From contig OX326957.1 of NCBI GenBank assembly GCA_946800325.1, positions 15,560,591-15,624,590 on the forward strand: 64,000 nucleotides of DNA, given 5' to 3'. The notes beneath the pieces are model-generated. The model searched no databases. It had not been told where the DNA came from and saw nothing but the letters and a program-made list of their open reading frames with translations. Below, in pieces: positions 11,062 through 23,589 of the stretch. Numbering within the stretch: the stretch's first letter is position 1; every line of letters begins with the position of its first letter. The DNA is from Luzula sylvatica. Its lineage: Eukaryota > Streptophyta > Magnoliopsida > Poales > Juncaceae. The translations under genes and the position numbers were made by a program.

Positions 11062-12969
11062 ATAAATGGGGATTAATTGCGTTTTCATAAAATCATTGTG
11101 CAACAATGGGAAATGGTCAATGATGTTTTAATATATAAATAGTTATTAAAATACCCCATTTTATATTATGTATACATTGACAATAGTCATAGTTTTCTAG
11201 AGTCAACTTTTATTATTGCTTCTAAATAAAATATTAAACCATGTCGACATTCAAAAGAAATCTAAAATGAAGTACAAATTAATTGAATCTAAATGTAAAA
11301 TAAAATTGAAGTGAATGTTTACTATAATGTTCTCAACTCACAAATTTAAAGATGAACAACATAAACATGAGAATAACACAAGTAAATATATAAATTTATC
11401 TGATCAATCATTAGGTTGGAAATATTAAATTGAACCCTCTTTTTTTTTTTCCTTCACATTATTTTTTGTGTATTCTAATGCCACTTAATATCATGTGCAA
11501 GTAACGTGAGCTTTTCAAGTTTGCTTAGGAAGATGAGCTAGATTTTTAAAAACAAGTATAAATTATGCAATAATGCAAACACCCGTTCTCAAAAACAATA
11601 TTGTATAATATCTAGGGTATTATTATATAAGGGGCCATATTCATCCAAATCATTATAAAATGAAGTTTTGAGCTAGTATTTTGTTTATATAATACAATCA
11701 CTTGCAAAAAATTACTAAACAAAATATCATTATCATAATATCTTATTTAACTTGGATAGTAGAATAATGTGGACCATATGTGATATTTATATATTAGGTC
11801 TTTGGTATACATGGCATTTCTATATTTTTTTAAGGGTGTTGAAATTGTCCTTTATTTGTGAAACTTGCTATGTATAATGTATATACTCACATTCTCTAGA
11901 AACAATAGTGAATAATATTAATATGCTATATGCTATTAGTCAAAAAGCTTAAAAGCACATTACATGAAGATTCCTTCATGTATTTGGTTTGCTTTAGTAG
12001 TTCACCTCCCTCTCTTGTTCCTTCAAGATTAAGCAATTTTTTATTAGAGTTGAGAACTTGAGATTGAGAGCCCTTTACTGCTTCATTTCATGTTGGATGC
12101 ATGATAATCCAAAATTTACTTAATAACAAATTTAAATTTGGGTTATTAATAGATTAATTTTTGTAGTAAAAATAAATATTTTCTTATCATCAACCAGCAA
12201 TATAGGAATTATGAGGGCCACCAATTTTTCCCTACAATATTTTCTCACTTTATGATAAAAGATTTGTGTTATTTTATATATACCCTTAAGAAACATGATG
12301 TGTTATCTTAATTATAATAATCTCACCATTATAGTCCGACAACATTTTTTTTCTTCTTTAAGACATTATTTTTTACTTACATTTCAATCGATGAGAAACT
12401 ATTTTTATCTTTTTCTCGCCAAATTAAACATTATTATTGTTCTCAAATTCATTTTAAATTATCACGTGTTAGTCATTGATTGAATGGATAAAAATAAAAT
12501 AACTTTCCGAATTAAATCACTGATGTCACTTGTCAATCATGATGAATTTGAGAGAGAGAAATGAGGTTTATATCAATATTAAAAAAAATCATTTTCTTAC
12601 TCATATGGTGATACGGAAGAGTTTTTTCACATTAATACTAAAACTTCGTGATGAATTTAATCACATATTTTTTATTATTTATACAAGAATGTTTTTATAT
12701 AGAATAAACAATTAAGTATGAATGTAAATAACATACTTCAGTAATTGATCGATAATACATTAGTACATGTGTGATTAATATACTTAATTAGTATCCCAAG
12801 TTTGATACTTAGAACTTTTAAACAACTAATTTTTTTTTTGAGATTCATGTCTGTGTGAAATGCATATATTATAAGTTACATCGATAAAAAAAATTGTTCA
12901 TAATGCACAACACGAATCTCTAATAAAAAATAAAATGGGTTAAAAATTTGATGTATCAAGAATCAAATA
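11062..12969. other. AT-rich intergenic DNA
   Basis: I found no coding pattern, inverted repeat or recognisable element. Two short ORFs (12295-12483, 12530-12715) are low-complexity Phe/Leu/Ile/Asn strings of the kind AT-rich DNA produces. The final AGAATCAAATA (12959-12969) is the left target duplication of the SINE. Confidence 0.55.
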
Positions 12970-13212
12970 TTTTTTTTTTTTTTTTTTTTTTGAGTAAATT
13001 CGGAGAGGACTCAAAGTCCCCCTTCCAAACACAATCTTCTTTTTTTTTTTTTTTTTTTTTATTACAAACCCGTAGGCCGGCCCGTAGACCACACACTCTA
13101 TTCACTCATTTAACATTTAATTTATAATCCAGTGTTCCTGCCGGGAATCAAACCCCACACCTTTCGTTCCCTAGCCAAGAGGTGTAACCAACTAGGCTAA
13201 CTCTAGTTGGCT
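12970..13212 (-). mobile_element. tRNA-derived SINE
   Basis: On the minus strand the head is tRNA-like: an A-box-like TTAGCCTAGTTGG and a B-box-like GGTTTGATTCC about 40 bases apart. The element ends in long A runs (T runs at 12970-12991 and 13038-13061 on the plus strand). An 11-bp direct repeat AGAATCAAATA flanks it (12959-12969, 13213-13223). The internal pol III promoter, A-rich tail and target duplication define a SINE. The second A run inside suggests a composite or tail-extended copy. Confidence 0.85.
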
Positions 13213-13223
13213 AGAATCAAATA

Positions 13224-14578
13224 CTTAATTAAATATCTTAGTCACTTTCATTTAATTTTGCAATGTATATATTTTCTTATGGAATTCATACACCAATCGA
13301 CTTTGAGTAAACAAAAAAATATTAGGATTTTTTCAATTAGTTGCATTTTATAGGATTGCGAAGAAATTTTCACAACTTGATTTCGAAATACTAGTTTCCT
13401 TCTCATTGCTCGTCAAACTCTATTAATACATTTGCTCGTTTTTAATTAGGTCAGAAATTAATTCGAGTTAAAGCATTCAATCCGAAATTAAGCTGTCTTA
13501 TAGTAAAATTAAAAATATATGATCAAAATTTGAAATCTTAAATTGATTTTAATGTCTTCATTTTTATCTTACAATTTCTTTATTCATACGTCGGCGACTC
13601 ATAACTTTTATTTTCATATAACTTTTCAAAAATATTTATATACATAAAATAAATACAAAATAATTAATCTAGAGATATATTTTTATTTTACGAAAAAATT
13701 CTTTGTAAAATATTTATTTTATGTAATTTTTCTCTCATTCAAAATAATACAACATACATAAAGTTAGGCTTCAAATTTGGGAGTACCTAAAGCATTAATT
13801 TATGTGGCTTCAATCACGTAAGCTTGGCCGTGTACATCATCATTCTCTTCTCTCCTCCATCTGATCCCTTCCCTTCTCTTCCCACCCACTTCAATTTTCA
13901 TGAATTCCAATTTACTCAGTAAAAAACAAGCAAAAATTCAACTAAAATAGAGACCAAGGAATTAAAGAAAAAGAAACACTCACAACTCTCTCTCTCTCAT
14001 CTTTCTTCGGATCTCCATTCTCTCTCTCCCTCTCTCTCATTCTTTTGTTCTTTCTTCCCTTTATTACCTTCCACCACCGTCACCCAGCTTCTTTAGTCAC
14101 GAGCATTTGCCCAAACTAGCAATTAAAGAGACGAAAAGGAACGGTTTCTCAGATTCTCTGTGAATTATCTTTTTGTCTGAGCCACTTCAGTGCTGGGTTT
14201 GCCTGATGCACGAATTTAAGCTCAAATCTAGGAGAAAAAATTGGTTTCTTTGCATTCTACACTTGTTGGAGGTTTGGGGAGTAGGAGATTGTTGTTACAT
14301 AGAGTGATTTCAGCAATTTTCTGCTCAAATACTGGCACGATATTGATTCTTTTTAGTTGATGCGTAGAAGCTTGGTGAAAAATTGGTTTTATATAATTCA
14401 CCGAGAGACTTGTTGGAAGTTTTGATTGGATTTAACCAAAAAACCCAGCTCAAATCTTGGCGAATATTTTGAATCTTCACTGTTTATTTTCCACATCTTC
14501 GAAAAATGGGTTCTTTTAACAAATCCAATCTCTAATTAGGCAATTTGTTTATATAATTGAACAAATTGCTTCTCACCA
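13224..14578 (+). promoter_or_regulatory. Upstream region and long 5' leader of the DnaJ gene
   Basis: There is no ORF in 13224-13850. Pyrimidine-rich CT tracts at about 13985-14045, as found in many plant 5' leaders, precede the ATG by over 500 bases. The transcription start cannot be placed from sequence alone, and a spliced leader is possible. ATG triplets upstream of 14579 are followed by early stops. Confidence 0.45.
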
Positions 14579-17491
14579 ATGGGCGATATTGGCTTGTTGA
14601 AGCAAGGATGGAGATGGTTTCAATCTCAAAAGAAATTCCTTGTGACAATTCAAGCCGTAATTTGTGCTTCGAAAGAGAAATTAGGGTTTCTAATCGAGCA
14701 GCACTGGCCATTCGTTTGGACCGGATGCATCAATTTCTCTCGATTCCTCGTTTCGATCTTGTTGGAATGGAAGAATTGCGTGACGAGAGGATCCATCTCT
14801 CTCCTCAAATTGGGCTCTGTTTCTCTTTTCTTTACTTTGTGGAGCTTTTTTCTTTGTTATAGCACTACAATTGGAGTCCTCTATGCTCATCTCAGTCTGG
14901 TTCGATCTCTATTTCCTTTTTTCAATTTTCATCTAATTTATGTTGAATTAATATCTATTTAATTCTATTTTTGGGATCTAAATTCCGTACTACTAACTAA
15001 ATATTCTCTAATATTCATATAGAATAATAATTCAACTCTACATATTCTATGATTACTTATTATTTCTTGCTTCTAGTAGAAATAGTCAAAACAAATCTAA
15101 ATAACCTCAAAATATGAAATATCATAGATACCCCTCTTGTAAATTTTCAGGGAGCTGCAGCGATGACGATAAGTTATTTGGGACACACACCGGGGATCTT
15201 TATCGTCGGAATTTTCGCTATTTTCTTCATGTGGATTTATGGCAAATTTTGGATCACCAGTCTTCTCCTCGTTTCTGGAGGTCTCCATTTCTCTCTCTTT
15301 TTGGCAATTTAAAAAAAAACATATTATTTAATAAATTCTCCTTCAACCCCCTATAATGATTAAAAAGGGACCAACTTTTATTACTCCCCTAAGATTGTTA
15401 GACCTAATAAAGTATATTAAAATGTAGATTTTTTTTAATGTTCATAAAAAATAGGTTTTTTTTCTTCAAATAAAAAAAATTGGTAAATTTGATATTTTGC
15501 AACTTTCTAAGGTTAAATTTGATATTTTACGACTTTCTAAGGGTACATTTGATATTTTACAACTTTCTGAGGGTAAATTTAACATTTTACAGCATTCCAA
15601 GGGTAAATTTGATATTTTGCAACTTTCTAAGGGTAAATTTAACATTTTACAACTTTCCAAGGGTTACGCATGAACTTCCCCTTTCTTTAAATTTACAGGG
15701 TGCATGATGTCACTAAATTATGCGCGGATTTTGATGCTTTTTTTAACAACGTACGCATTATACAGCGTAACGATACGAGTAGGTTATTTAGGCATATTAA
15801 TCGCTCTGAATCTCTCTTTCCTCTCGAACGATCTCTTCTCCAAATTGCTACACGCCCCCCACGAAGACCACCCCCACGAAATCCCCAAACAAGAAAGTCA
15901 AGAACCCGAATCGATGCACGATTTCTGTACAGGTACCGGTTTCGAATACCCCGGTAACGATACCACCGGTACGGAAACGGGTACGGGTACGAGTAGCGGT
16001 ATGGATGCCGGTACGGAGAAGGTGGAGACGGAATCGAAACCGTATCGCGCCACGTCAGCGCCGAGCGTGTTGTGTACCGAGAAGGATAAGAGTGTGAGCG
16101 AGAAGGTACCGGTCGGTACAACCGGTACAGTTAGGAAGAATGATGGGGAAGCGTCGGATGAGATTGAGAGGATTTTGAAAGGGAAGAATCATTATGAGGT
16201 TCTCGGCATACCGAAATCTCGTACTGTCGATACCAAGATCTTGAAAAAAGAATATCATAAAAAGGTATTATTAAATATTCTTTAATTAATTTATTTATTT
16301 ACTCTTTAAGTAAACTTTTTTGTATATATTTTAGGTGTTGTTAGTGCATCCAGATAAAAATATGGGAAACGCAAGGGCGTGTGAATCATTTAAAAAGCTT
16401 CAATGTGCTTATGAGGTGGGTAAATTTTCAAAATATTTGTTTCTAACTTTTGAATTTTATTTGATTAATTTAATTTTTTGTTTTTTTTTAGATTATTTCT
16501 GATTTTACGAAGAAATATAATTATGACGAGCAATTGAGAAAGGAGGAATCGAGAAAAACGTCGTCGCAAAGATCTCGCAATATATCCCAAACGGTACAAA
16601 TTAAAAATACAATTGTGATTAAAATGGTATATTATAATTATTTAATGGTATAATAATAATAGGGAGGGGTGGAATTTATTTCGGAAGAATCGAGAAAAAT
16701 AGAATGCACAAAATGTGGAAATTTCCATGTTTGGATTTGCACTAGGAGACGAAAATCCCAAGCTCGATGGTGCCAAGTAATTTATTTTTTTTTCTTTCAA
16801 AATTTCATAAATTTCATAAAGTTATTTTATTTAACTAACTCTTTACATTTCATAAATATTTAGGGTTGTTGCCAATATCATCAAGCTCGAGATGGAGATG
16901 GATGGGTCGAAAACGGATCCTCCCCTCTTTTCTCGCCTCCCTTAAAAGTACCCTTTTTTGCAATTTAGCCCTCATACTTTACTTTTTTTACAATTTAGTC
17001 CTCATAACTTTTGTTTCTTTTTTCCTTTCAGGTGGATATACCACGAGCATTTGTTTGCGCAGAGAGTAAAATATTCGATGTTTCAGAATGGGCCATTTGT
17101 CAAGTAAACTTTTAACATTTATTCACATTATTAACGAATAAATATTTAATAAAATTATAAATTGCAGGGAATGGAATGCAGACCGAACACGCACGGACCG
17201 AGTTTCATGGTGAACATGGTGGGAGCAGATACGAAATCCTCGCCATCCTCCTCATCATCATCGAGTAATCAACGGTGCGGATCGTCTCGATATCCGTGGG
17301 GATTGGACGCGGAGAAGATTTTCGACGACGACGAGTTCGAGTTGTGGTTGCAACAAGCCCTCGCATCGGGCGTGTTCCCCGAAACGCCGAAGCGGCGAAA
17401 GAGTTGGACGAGTCCGTTTAAATTGAATCAAAAGGGGATTAAAGGTTGGTCGAGTCCTCGAGGTAGTGGTGGTAGTAGTAGTAAGAGATGA
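14579..17491 (+). CDS. DnaJ-domain membrane protein with Jiv90 domain
   Basis: Nine exons give 597 residues: 14579-14899, 15151-15280, 15699-16264, 16335-16415, 16492-16593, 16663-16776, 16864-16947, 17032-17103 and 17168-17491. All junctions are GT-AG and keep frame. The N-terminal third has several hydrophobic segments (for example FIVGIFAIFFMWIYGKF), so membrane anchoring, probably ER, is likely. A low-complexity Thr/Gly linker precedes the J domain at about residues 313-366, which has HYEVLGI and the catalytic HPD at 344-346, split by an intron. Residues about 400-505 carry the Cys/His pattern of the Jiv90 domain (ECTKCGNFH, RWCQGCCQYHQA, CRPNTHGPSF). The Ser-rich tail is probably disordered. 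J proteins stimulate the ATPase of Hsp70; animal DNAJC14 has the same domain pair. The client is unknown. Confidence 0.92.
15484..15664. repeat. 30-bp minisatellite in intron 2 of the DnaJ gene
   Basis: Six head-to-tail units of about 30 bp follow the pattern TAAATTTGATATTTTGCAAC plus TTTCTAAGGG. They differ by a few bases each. The array lies just upstream of the exon 3 acceptor. Spurious ORFs on both strands arise because the unit length is divisible by three. Confidence 0.9.
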
Positions 17492-18140
17492 GTTTTTTTT
17501 TTACGAAAACGCCCTTGGAATGGATGGATGGAATGTCTGTAAATAGACTAATTTTTTGGGGGGTAAAACGGGGAAGAATGAGAAATCGGGGTCTATCTTG
17601 TAAGGGAGGGAAATAATGAGGAAAGAAATGTTGTGTTTTTAATTGGAGACTGTAAATACCAAATAGATTGGTTTTTTTTTTTTTTTTAGGAATTGAACCA
17701 CTCATAAATAGTTTCTTCTTTTTCTAGAATTTTAGTTTGTTCTTAGTTTTGTGTTTATTATAGTTTTTCAACACTATTTAATTAGCAACGAGATTAATCA
17801 AGTAGAAGAGAAAGGTACTATTCCCAAATTATAATGTCCCTGGTTTTCTATAATCCTCCTCAAAATGGTATATTGATTTGTTTAAATTTCAATCTTGTTC
17901 TATAAATTTATATTTGTGGGTATTTAACAAACTTATCCAAATTGGATAATAGATGCTATTTTCTTCGAATCTGTTGGTCTCCGAACAAATTTTCACTTTG
18001 AAAAACAAAATCGGGCCTTTCGTTGAACACCTTTAAATAATATAATTATACCAATAATTTGTGACCTTTTTGTAATGTTCTTTTTTTCTCATCTCCACCT
18101 TCTATCAAAGAAAAATTTAGCAAAATTGTATGAGCACTTA
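17492..18140. other. DnaJ 3' flank and intergenic DNA
   Basis: The first 250 bases after the stop are probably the 3' UTR. No second gene is visible. The right edge is the target duplication of the next element. Confidence 0.5.
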
Positions 18141-18149
18141 TTAAAATAT

Positions 18150-18691
18150 GGACTAGGCTCAATGACCAACACCCTTGTATGGCCAATGCCTGCCAACGGA
18201 GCTAATTTCTCTAAATCTATAATTGAAAATCAAAATTCGTCCATATAAATATGATCAAAATCATATAGATACATTGTAGAATAATTTCGTGTGATTTTCA
18301 TAATTTGATCTAACAAAAACAACAACATATTTTCACAACCGTTTATTCTGTTCAATTTTTCAATTCCCATGAAGGAAAACTCGAAATATTATGAAATTTG
18401 ATCCAAATCCAATCTATATAAATAAAATTGAATCCATCGAAATTTTTTTGAATTTTGCAAGTTATTTTATGATAAATCATGTCATAAAAAATTTCGACCG
18501 TCAATTATTTTACGTGTTATGATGAATATGATAGAAATTTTTATTTTCTATGAAATTAAATCTACATCATCTATAAGTGATAAAGAACATATCCCTACGG
18601 TCGAAATTTGATTTTGATGTTTATATTTAGAGAAATTAGCTCCGTTGGCCGGCGTTGGCCATACAAGAGTGTTGGCCATTGAGTCTAGGCC
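18150..18691. mobile_element. Mutator-like MITE, 542 bp
   Basis: Long terminal inverted repeats, about 65 bases, read GGACTAGGCTCAATGACC on the left and GGCCTAGACTCAATGGCC inward from the right. They continue through CAACAC..CTTGTATGGCCAA to AGCTAATTTCTCT. The flanks TTAAAATAT (18141-18149) and TTAATATAT (18692-18700) differ at one of nine bases, as expected for an aged 9-bp Mutator-type duplication. The interior has no transposase. Confidence 0.75.
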
Positions 18692-18814
18692 TTAATATAT
18701 ATAATATATAATATTTTGTTATTTTATTATTTATAATTTATATATTTTATATATTATAATTTTGACACAAAATATACTAAAGTTGTGTTATTTTCAAACA
18801 AATAGTCTTCAAAT

Positions 18815-19311
18815 CAGGGATGGACATTCGGTCGAACCAAAGAACCGAATCGAATAAGAGCAAACCGAATTAAACCGAACCGGACTAGTTTCAAACCGAA
18901 TAAAATTTGAACCGATTTAAAACTGAACCGAATAAACCGAGTTTCTTATTCGGTTTATTCGGTTGAACCGAATTAGAAGTTTTATAATGTTAAAATTCAA
19001 ATATTATTTACAAAAAAAATATAAAAACAAATCATATAAAATATACCTACGTTATTTATAATTTTACAATAATTAATTTTAATTTATTTAAATGAATATA
19101 ATAGAAAAAGGGAAAAATAGTATTAATTCGGTCGGTTCGGTTTAATCAGTTCTGAAAATGCCAAAACCGAACCGAACCGAATAAACTGAACAATATCAAT
19201 TTTTGAACCGAACCAAACCAAACCAAATAAACCGAAAAACCGAACCGATTAAATCGAATTCGACCGATTCGGTTCGGTTCCCAAATAAGCCAAATCATTT
19301 GCCCATCCTTA
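18815..19311. mobile_element. hAT-type MITE rich in CGAACCGAA units
   Basis: The ends are CAGGGATGGACA and, read inward from the right, TAAGGATGGGCA. Both subterminal parts consist of permutations of AACCGAACCGAATAAACCG. The flanks CTTCAAAT and TTCAAAAT resemble each other but are not an exact 8-bp duplication, so the superfamily call rests mainly on the ends. The minus ORF across it is a translation of the repeats. Confidence 0.55.
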
Positions 19312-20481
19312 TTCAAAATGTAATTTGGAGGATTTCTCTTCTCTTTATTGTTTAGGCCGAATGACAAAAAATATGTGTTTTTCTCAAATAAGTGTTTCGG
19401 CCTTTTATTTATGAATCTTTGCCACATGCCAAGTAGGCCAAAATTCGGGCCGTGCCTGTACATGTGAAATAAGTGTGTCAAATTAATTTGCAGTGGTACG
19501 ATTTTTATGTTTTAACACAAAGGTTGGAGATTCCAAACACTCGAAACCTATATTTTCATTCTTTCTTTTTAAACCTCTTGTAGGTGGAATTACGATCCAC
19601 TGAACAAATGTATAGTTAAATGAACATTAAAAGGCACTAAAAACATAAAAAAAAAAAATCAAAATAAACATGATTAATTTCAATAACCATATAATTTTTT
19701 TGTCTTTCGAAAACAAAAATAAATTGGACATATTCTAAAAAATAATTAAAAATAGCATTAATATTCACATAATAAATAAATTAATCAAAAATATATAATA
19801 TTATTTAGCACAAATATTCTTATACATAAAATAATTAATAAAAAAAACACATATAATGAAAATACTGTCCATAAAAAAATTAAACACATTTACAAAATTG
19901 AATAAGTATCATGAGCCATTCTTATTCCTATAGATAAAACTAAAAAATATAAATTTTAAATATATTCGACAAAATAAGAAAATATCACGTACCCTCGCGA
20001 AATGTGAAATAGAATAAGTATTCTCATACATATCCAATGCAAATAGATAACAAAATCAGCACATCAACATTCTTATGAGTGTCGTTCATATCTAAAAATA
20101 AATAGCCAGTATATTTCAAACCGATTCATGATATGATAGATATATTTATATCTCCACAAAATATCAAAATATATAATAATACAAAACATAAAAATATATA
20201 ACATGTCAGTTATGAATTATGATATATGATTATATATTTTTAAATATTTATACAATGTCATTCCTTGAGAAGTATTTCGCTACATTAAGAGTTATTTTTA
20301 ATTTGTTATTGATAAAAATAATCATTATAATTTATCAACTCTATTATTTTAGACATATCTTCCTTCATGCCACGTCACCACTATCATTTCAACCATTTAT
20401 AATATAATACGTAACGAAATATGAACTATGAATTAGCCATTGATTTTTTATGAATATGTTTTATTTGTAGATATTTATGTG
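19312..20481. other. AT-rich intergenic DNA
   Basis: No gene, inverted repeat or clear element is visible. Short Leu/Ile/Asn-rich ORFs are not credible. Confidence 0.5.
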
Positions 20482-21400
20482 TCCATTATTTTATATATAG
20501 TTTTGAGAAATTTTAGAATGACACATCACCTTACAATGATGATCTGTCAAAATATTATTCATTAGATTCATGTTGTATCGTATGTATTTAATTTTGAAGC
20601 ATTTCGCATTACGTTACATGATCAAATGTGAATACGAATGGAATATGAACAGTTTAAATATCTAACACTAATAAATTATTATATAATATCATCAAAAAAT
20701 ACATCAAATATTATTAATAATTTTTAAAATATAAATTTAAAAATTTATGAAATATATTCACTTGAATTTTATATTTATTTTGAGTTCCATATTATCATAT
20801 ATCCAATATTTTTTCTCTAGCTTAAAGTTATAAAAATAATTATGTAAGAAAATACAATATAAAAGTAAGTATAATTACTTTAGTGACTTGTAAGCCTAAT
20901 TATTAGTATGTTTGAAACTATAAAAGTAAGACAATACAATATAAAATAATTATGTTAGAAAATCCATTATTTTACACATAGTTTTGAGAAATTTTAGAAA
21001 GACACATCACCTTACGATGATGATGTGTCCAAGTATTATTCATTAGGTTCATGTTGGACCAGATGTAATTAATTTTGAATCATTTCACATTACTCTACAT
21101 GATCAAATGCTAATAAGAATGAAATGGGAAGAGTTTAAATATCTAACACTAATGAATTAATATATAATATCATAAAAAATACAATATTATTGGTATTTTT
21201 AAAAATATGAATTTAAAAATTATGAAATATTATTCACTTGAATTTTATTTTTATTTTGAGTTCCATATTATGATGTATATAATATTTTTTTCTCTAGCTT
21301 AAAGTTATGAAAATAATTATGTAAAAAAATACAATATAAAAAGTAAGTATAATTAATTTAGTGACTGGTAAGTATAATTATTTAGTATTTTTTAAAATTT
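20482..21400. repeat. Tandem duplication, period 481 bp
   Basis: The segment starting CCATTATTTTATATATAG at 20482 recurs at 20963 (CCATTATTTTACACATAG) in the same order. Shared landmarks are TTTTGAGAAATTTTAGAA, GACACATCACCTTAC and TTTAAATATCTAACACTAAT. The second unit fades after about 21400. The copies differ at many positions, so the duplication is old. No ORF is conserved between units. Confidence 0.85.
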
Positions 21401-21525
21401 AAAAATGTACATTCTACTAAGTATGTTATATTTGTATTTTTATTCAAATTATTTTCATGTTAATCTTTTAAAAAATTAATAAATATGAAAGATATTAATT
21501 TGTCAAAAACAAATAACTTCTTCGA

Positions 21526-21527
<2 letters not shown>

Positions 21528-21587
<60 letters not shown>
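21528..21587. repeat. (TA)n microsatellite
   Basis: An uninterrupted AT dinucleotide run of about 60 bases. It creates a Tyr/Ile-repeat ORF on the minus strand that is not a gene. Confidence 0.98.
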
Positions 21588-21588
<1 letters not shown>

Positions 21589-21752
21589 CAATAATAAACA
21601 TGACAGATAAAATTTACTAGACACAAATAACTGAAGGAAATACAATTTTGGATCAACGATAAAAGTGTACGTATAAGGATATATGAACATGAGTGTTCAT
21701 TGATTTAAGTAAGTGCATAATAAGATTATGAAAAGTTAAGTTTCAGAGAGTG

Positions 21753-21921
21753 GTTCGTTCGAACGAACTTTAAGGTCCGCTCGAACGGGCTACTACGAAT
21801 GTAATTTGGAATTAACACAGAAATGAGACAGAGAATGGTAGGTTCCGTTCGAACGAACCATTCCGAGTATAAAACAATTTTATACAGACTCATTCCAGAG
21901 GATGGTTCGTTCGAACGGAAC
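21753..21921. repeat. Cluster of GTTCGTTCGAACGAAC palindromes
   Basis: A perfect 16-bp palindrome GTTCGTTCGAACGAAC lies at 21753-21768. A degenerate copy GTCCGCTCGAACGGGC follows at about 21775-21790, then GTTCCGTTCGAACGAAC at 21842-21858 and GTTCGTTCGAACGGAAC at 21905-21921. The spacers are unrelated to one another. No ORF or known element spans the cluster. Confidence 0.85.
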
Positions 21922-21929
21922 TAACATTA

Positions 21930-22980
21930 ATTTGTTGAATTTATTGCATTGATCAAAACGAAGACCCGGCCAACATCTTAAAAAAAATGCTAGTTTGTAA
22001 GTAATTTGAAAAGAATCTAAATAGAGGTTCTAAAAAGAAATTTGAAAGTTCAAATCTTGATAATTATGACCAACATCAATGAATAATCAAAATTTAGAAA
22101 TTTAAAATATGTCTCCTATTACCAATTCGTAAATAAAACTACATTTCAGTTGGTTTGCTCCTCTTCAAACTTCATTATTTCTCTCTGGCCAATAATTCAA
22201 GAAAAAAACTATAGTTTCGGAAGCAGTTTGCTCTATTTTTATTTCGCATAAGGTATAAATATTTCTGTTTTATTAGATATACGGTAAATTTGTTGAATTT
22301 ATTGCATTGATCGAATTATTATTTATAAGTAGGCTCTTTTAATTCTACCATTAAGAAATGAGATTATCCATAATATTTTCATGTTAATTTTGTTATTTAA
22401 TGGCAACATATTTTCGCATTTTTAATCTTCTTTTGTTGATGACATTTAAATCTTGGTATGATCCAATTAAATCTCATGAGATTAGAAAAATATAAATGCA
22501 AGAATTACATTACATTCCAATTATATATCATCTAAATTTCCATTTGATCATAATAACTTCCTTTTCAAATTACATAAAATCATTTAATAGCGATAAATTA
22601 GTCATTTTAAATTATTTTCCTGTCGCAAGTTAAAAAAAATTCCTGTTGATATCACTAGCCTTGCATGAGCTTGTGGTTCGATATGTGTGAATTTTGCCTA
22701 AGAGACAAATTTCATGAGCTACCTTGCTATTTATTACTTTATAGTTTATATATTTGAAATTCATAATTAGATGATCCGAAGAAAGAAAAATAATCAATTA
22801 AGTGAGGTTTAGGGAAAATAATTGTATTATTTCGTAATGAAAAGACGTTAATTCATCATTATCATTCTCTTGTTAATAATAGTATTGCGAAATCGTCTAT
22901 AGTTTGATAATAAAATTATTATTATTAATACTAGACCAAGAAAATATAAGATATTGGAGACGATCAATCATGTAGTAATC
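21930..22980. other. AT-rich intergenic DNA
   Basis: No gene was recognised. A 21-base stretch around TTTGTTGAATTTATTGCATT at 21931 recurs near 22289, a small dispersed direct repeat. Confidence 0.5.
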
Positions 22981-22984
22981 GATG

Positions 22985-23520
22985 TTATGCTGCTAATTGA
23001 GGCCAACAACAACGGATCTTCTAGCGAAGAAAGGGTGGCCCCACATCCAGCAATGTACCCTCTGCTCAGAGGCAGAAGAAACTCGGGACCACCTACTCGT
23101 GGGATGCACCTTCACCCGGGCCATTTGGAACGAAATCATACGTATCGCGGCTCCCGATACGATGTGCCCCTTAATGGGAGACCCCTTCGAAGCATGGAGA
23201 CTCTCCAGGTCGGAGCTGGACAAGAAGGACAGGGGAAAATGGGACTCTCTCTCTCGTAATGGCGGTATGGTGGAACACATGGAAGGAAAGAAACATGCGA
23301 ATTTTCCAACGAAAAGGAAGGGGAACCACGCCGATAGTCCTAAAAGCCGTCGAAGAAGCCATAATGTGGCAGAAGATCAGCCAACAGAGTTGAACGGGAC
23401 CGATTAGACTGACTTTTATTGCGGAAGTGCAATTTAAAAAAAATTTGTTTAGGGCTTGATAAGCCTAAAACGGGAACCCCCCACACTTGTAAATAAAACT
23501 TTTATCTTTTATAAAAAACA
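22985..23520 (+). mobile_element. 5'-truncated LINE, 3' end with RT zinc-binding domain
   Basis: The frame from 22997 encodes a zf-RVT domain, with the motif CTLCSEAEETRDHLLVGC followed by TFTRAIWNEI. It is typical of the C-terminus of plant L1-like reverse transcriptases. The usual continuation WWNTWKERNMRIFQRK lies in another frame from about 23271, so a frameshift near the CT run at 23245-23256 breaks it. The 3' UTR ends in A-rich sequence near 23510-23520. The upstream RT and endonuclease are absent, as expected for a copy cut short during reverse transcription. I could not identify a target duplication. Confidence 0.85.
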
Positions 23521-23589
23521 GAAAAGCATTATGTGATGAAGTAAAGACTGATTTCGAAAAATATTATGTGGATCGAATTTTATTGAATC

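Noticed and set aside
15693..16121. 142-codon minus ORF rich in Arg, Tyr and Pro
   Set aside because: It is the complement of DnaJ exon 3, produced by GGTAC and CCGGT runs.
22954..23280. Overlapping ORFs around the LINE fragment
   Set aside because: Only the frame with the RT zinc-binding motif and its shifted continuation fit the family.
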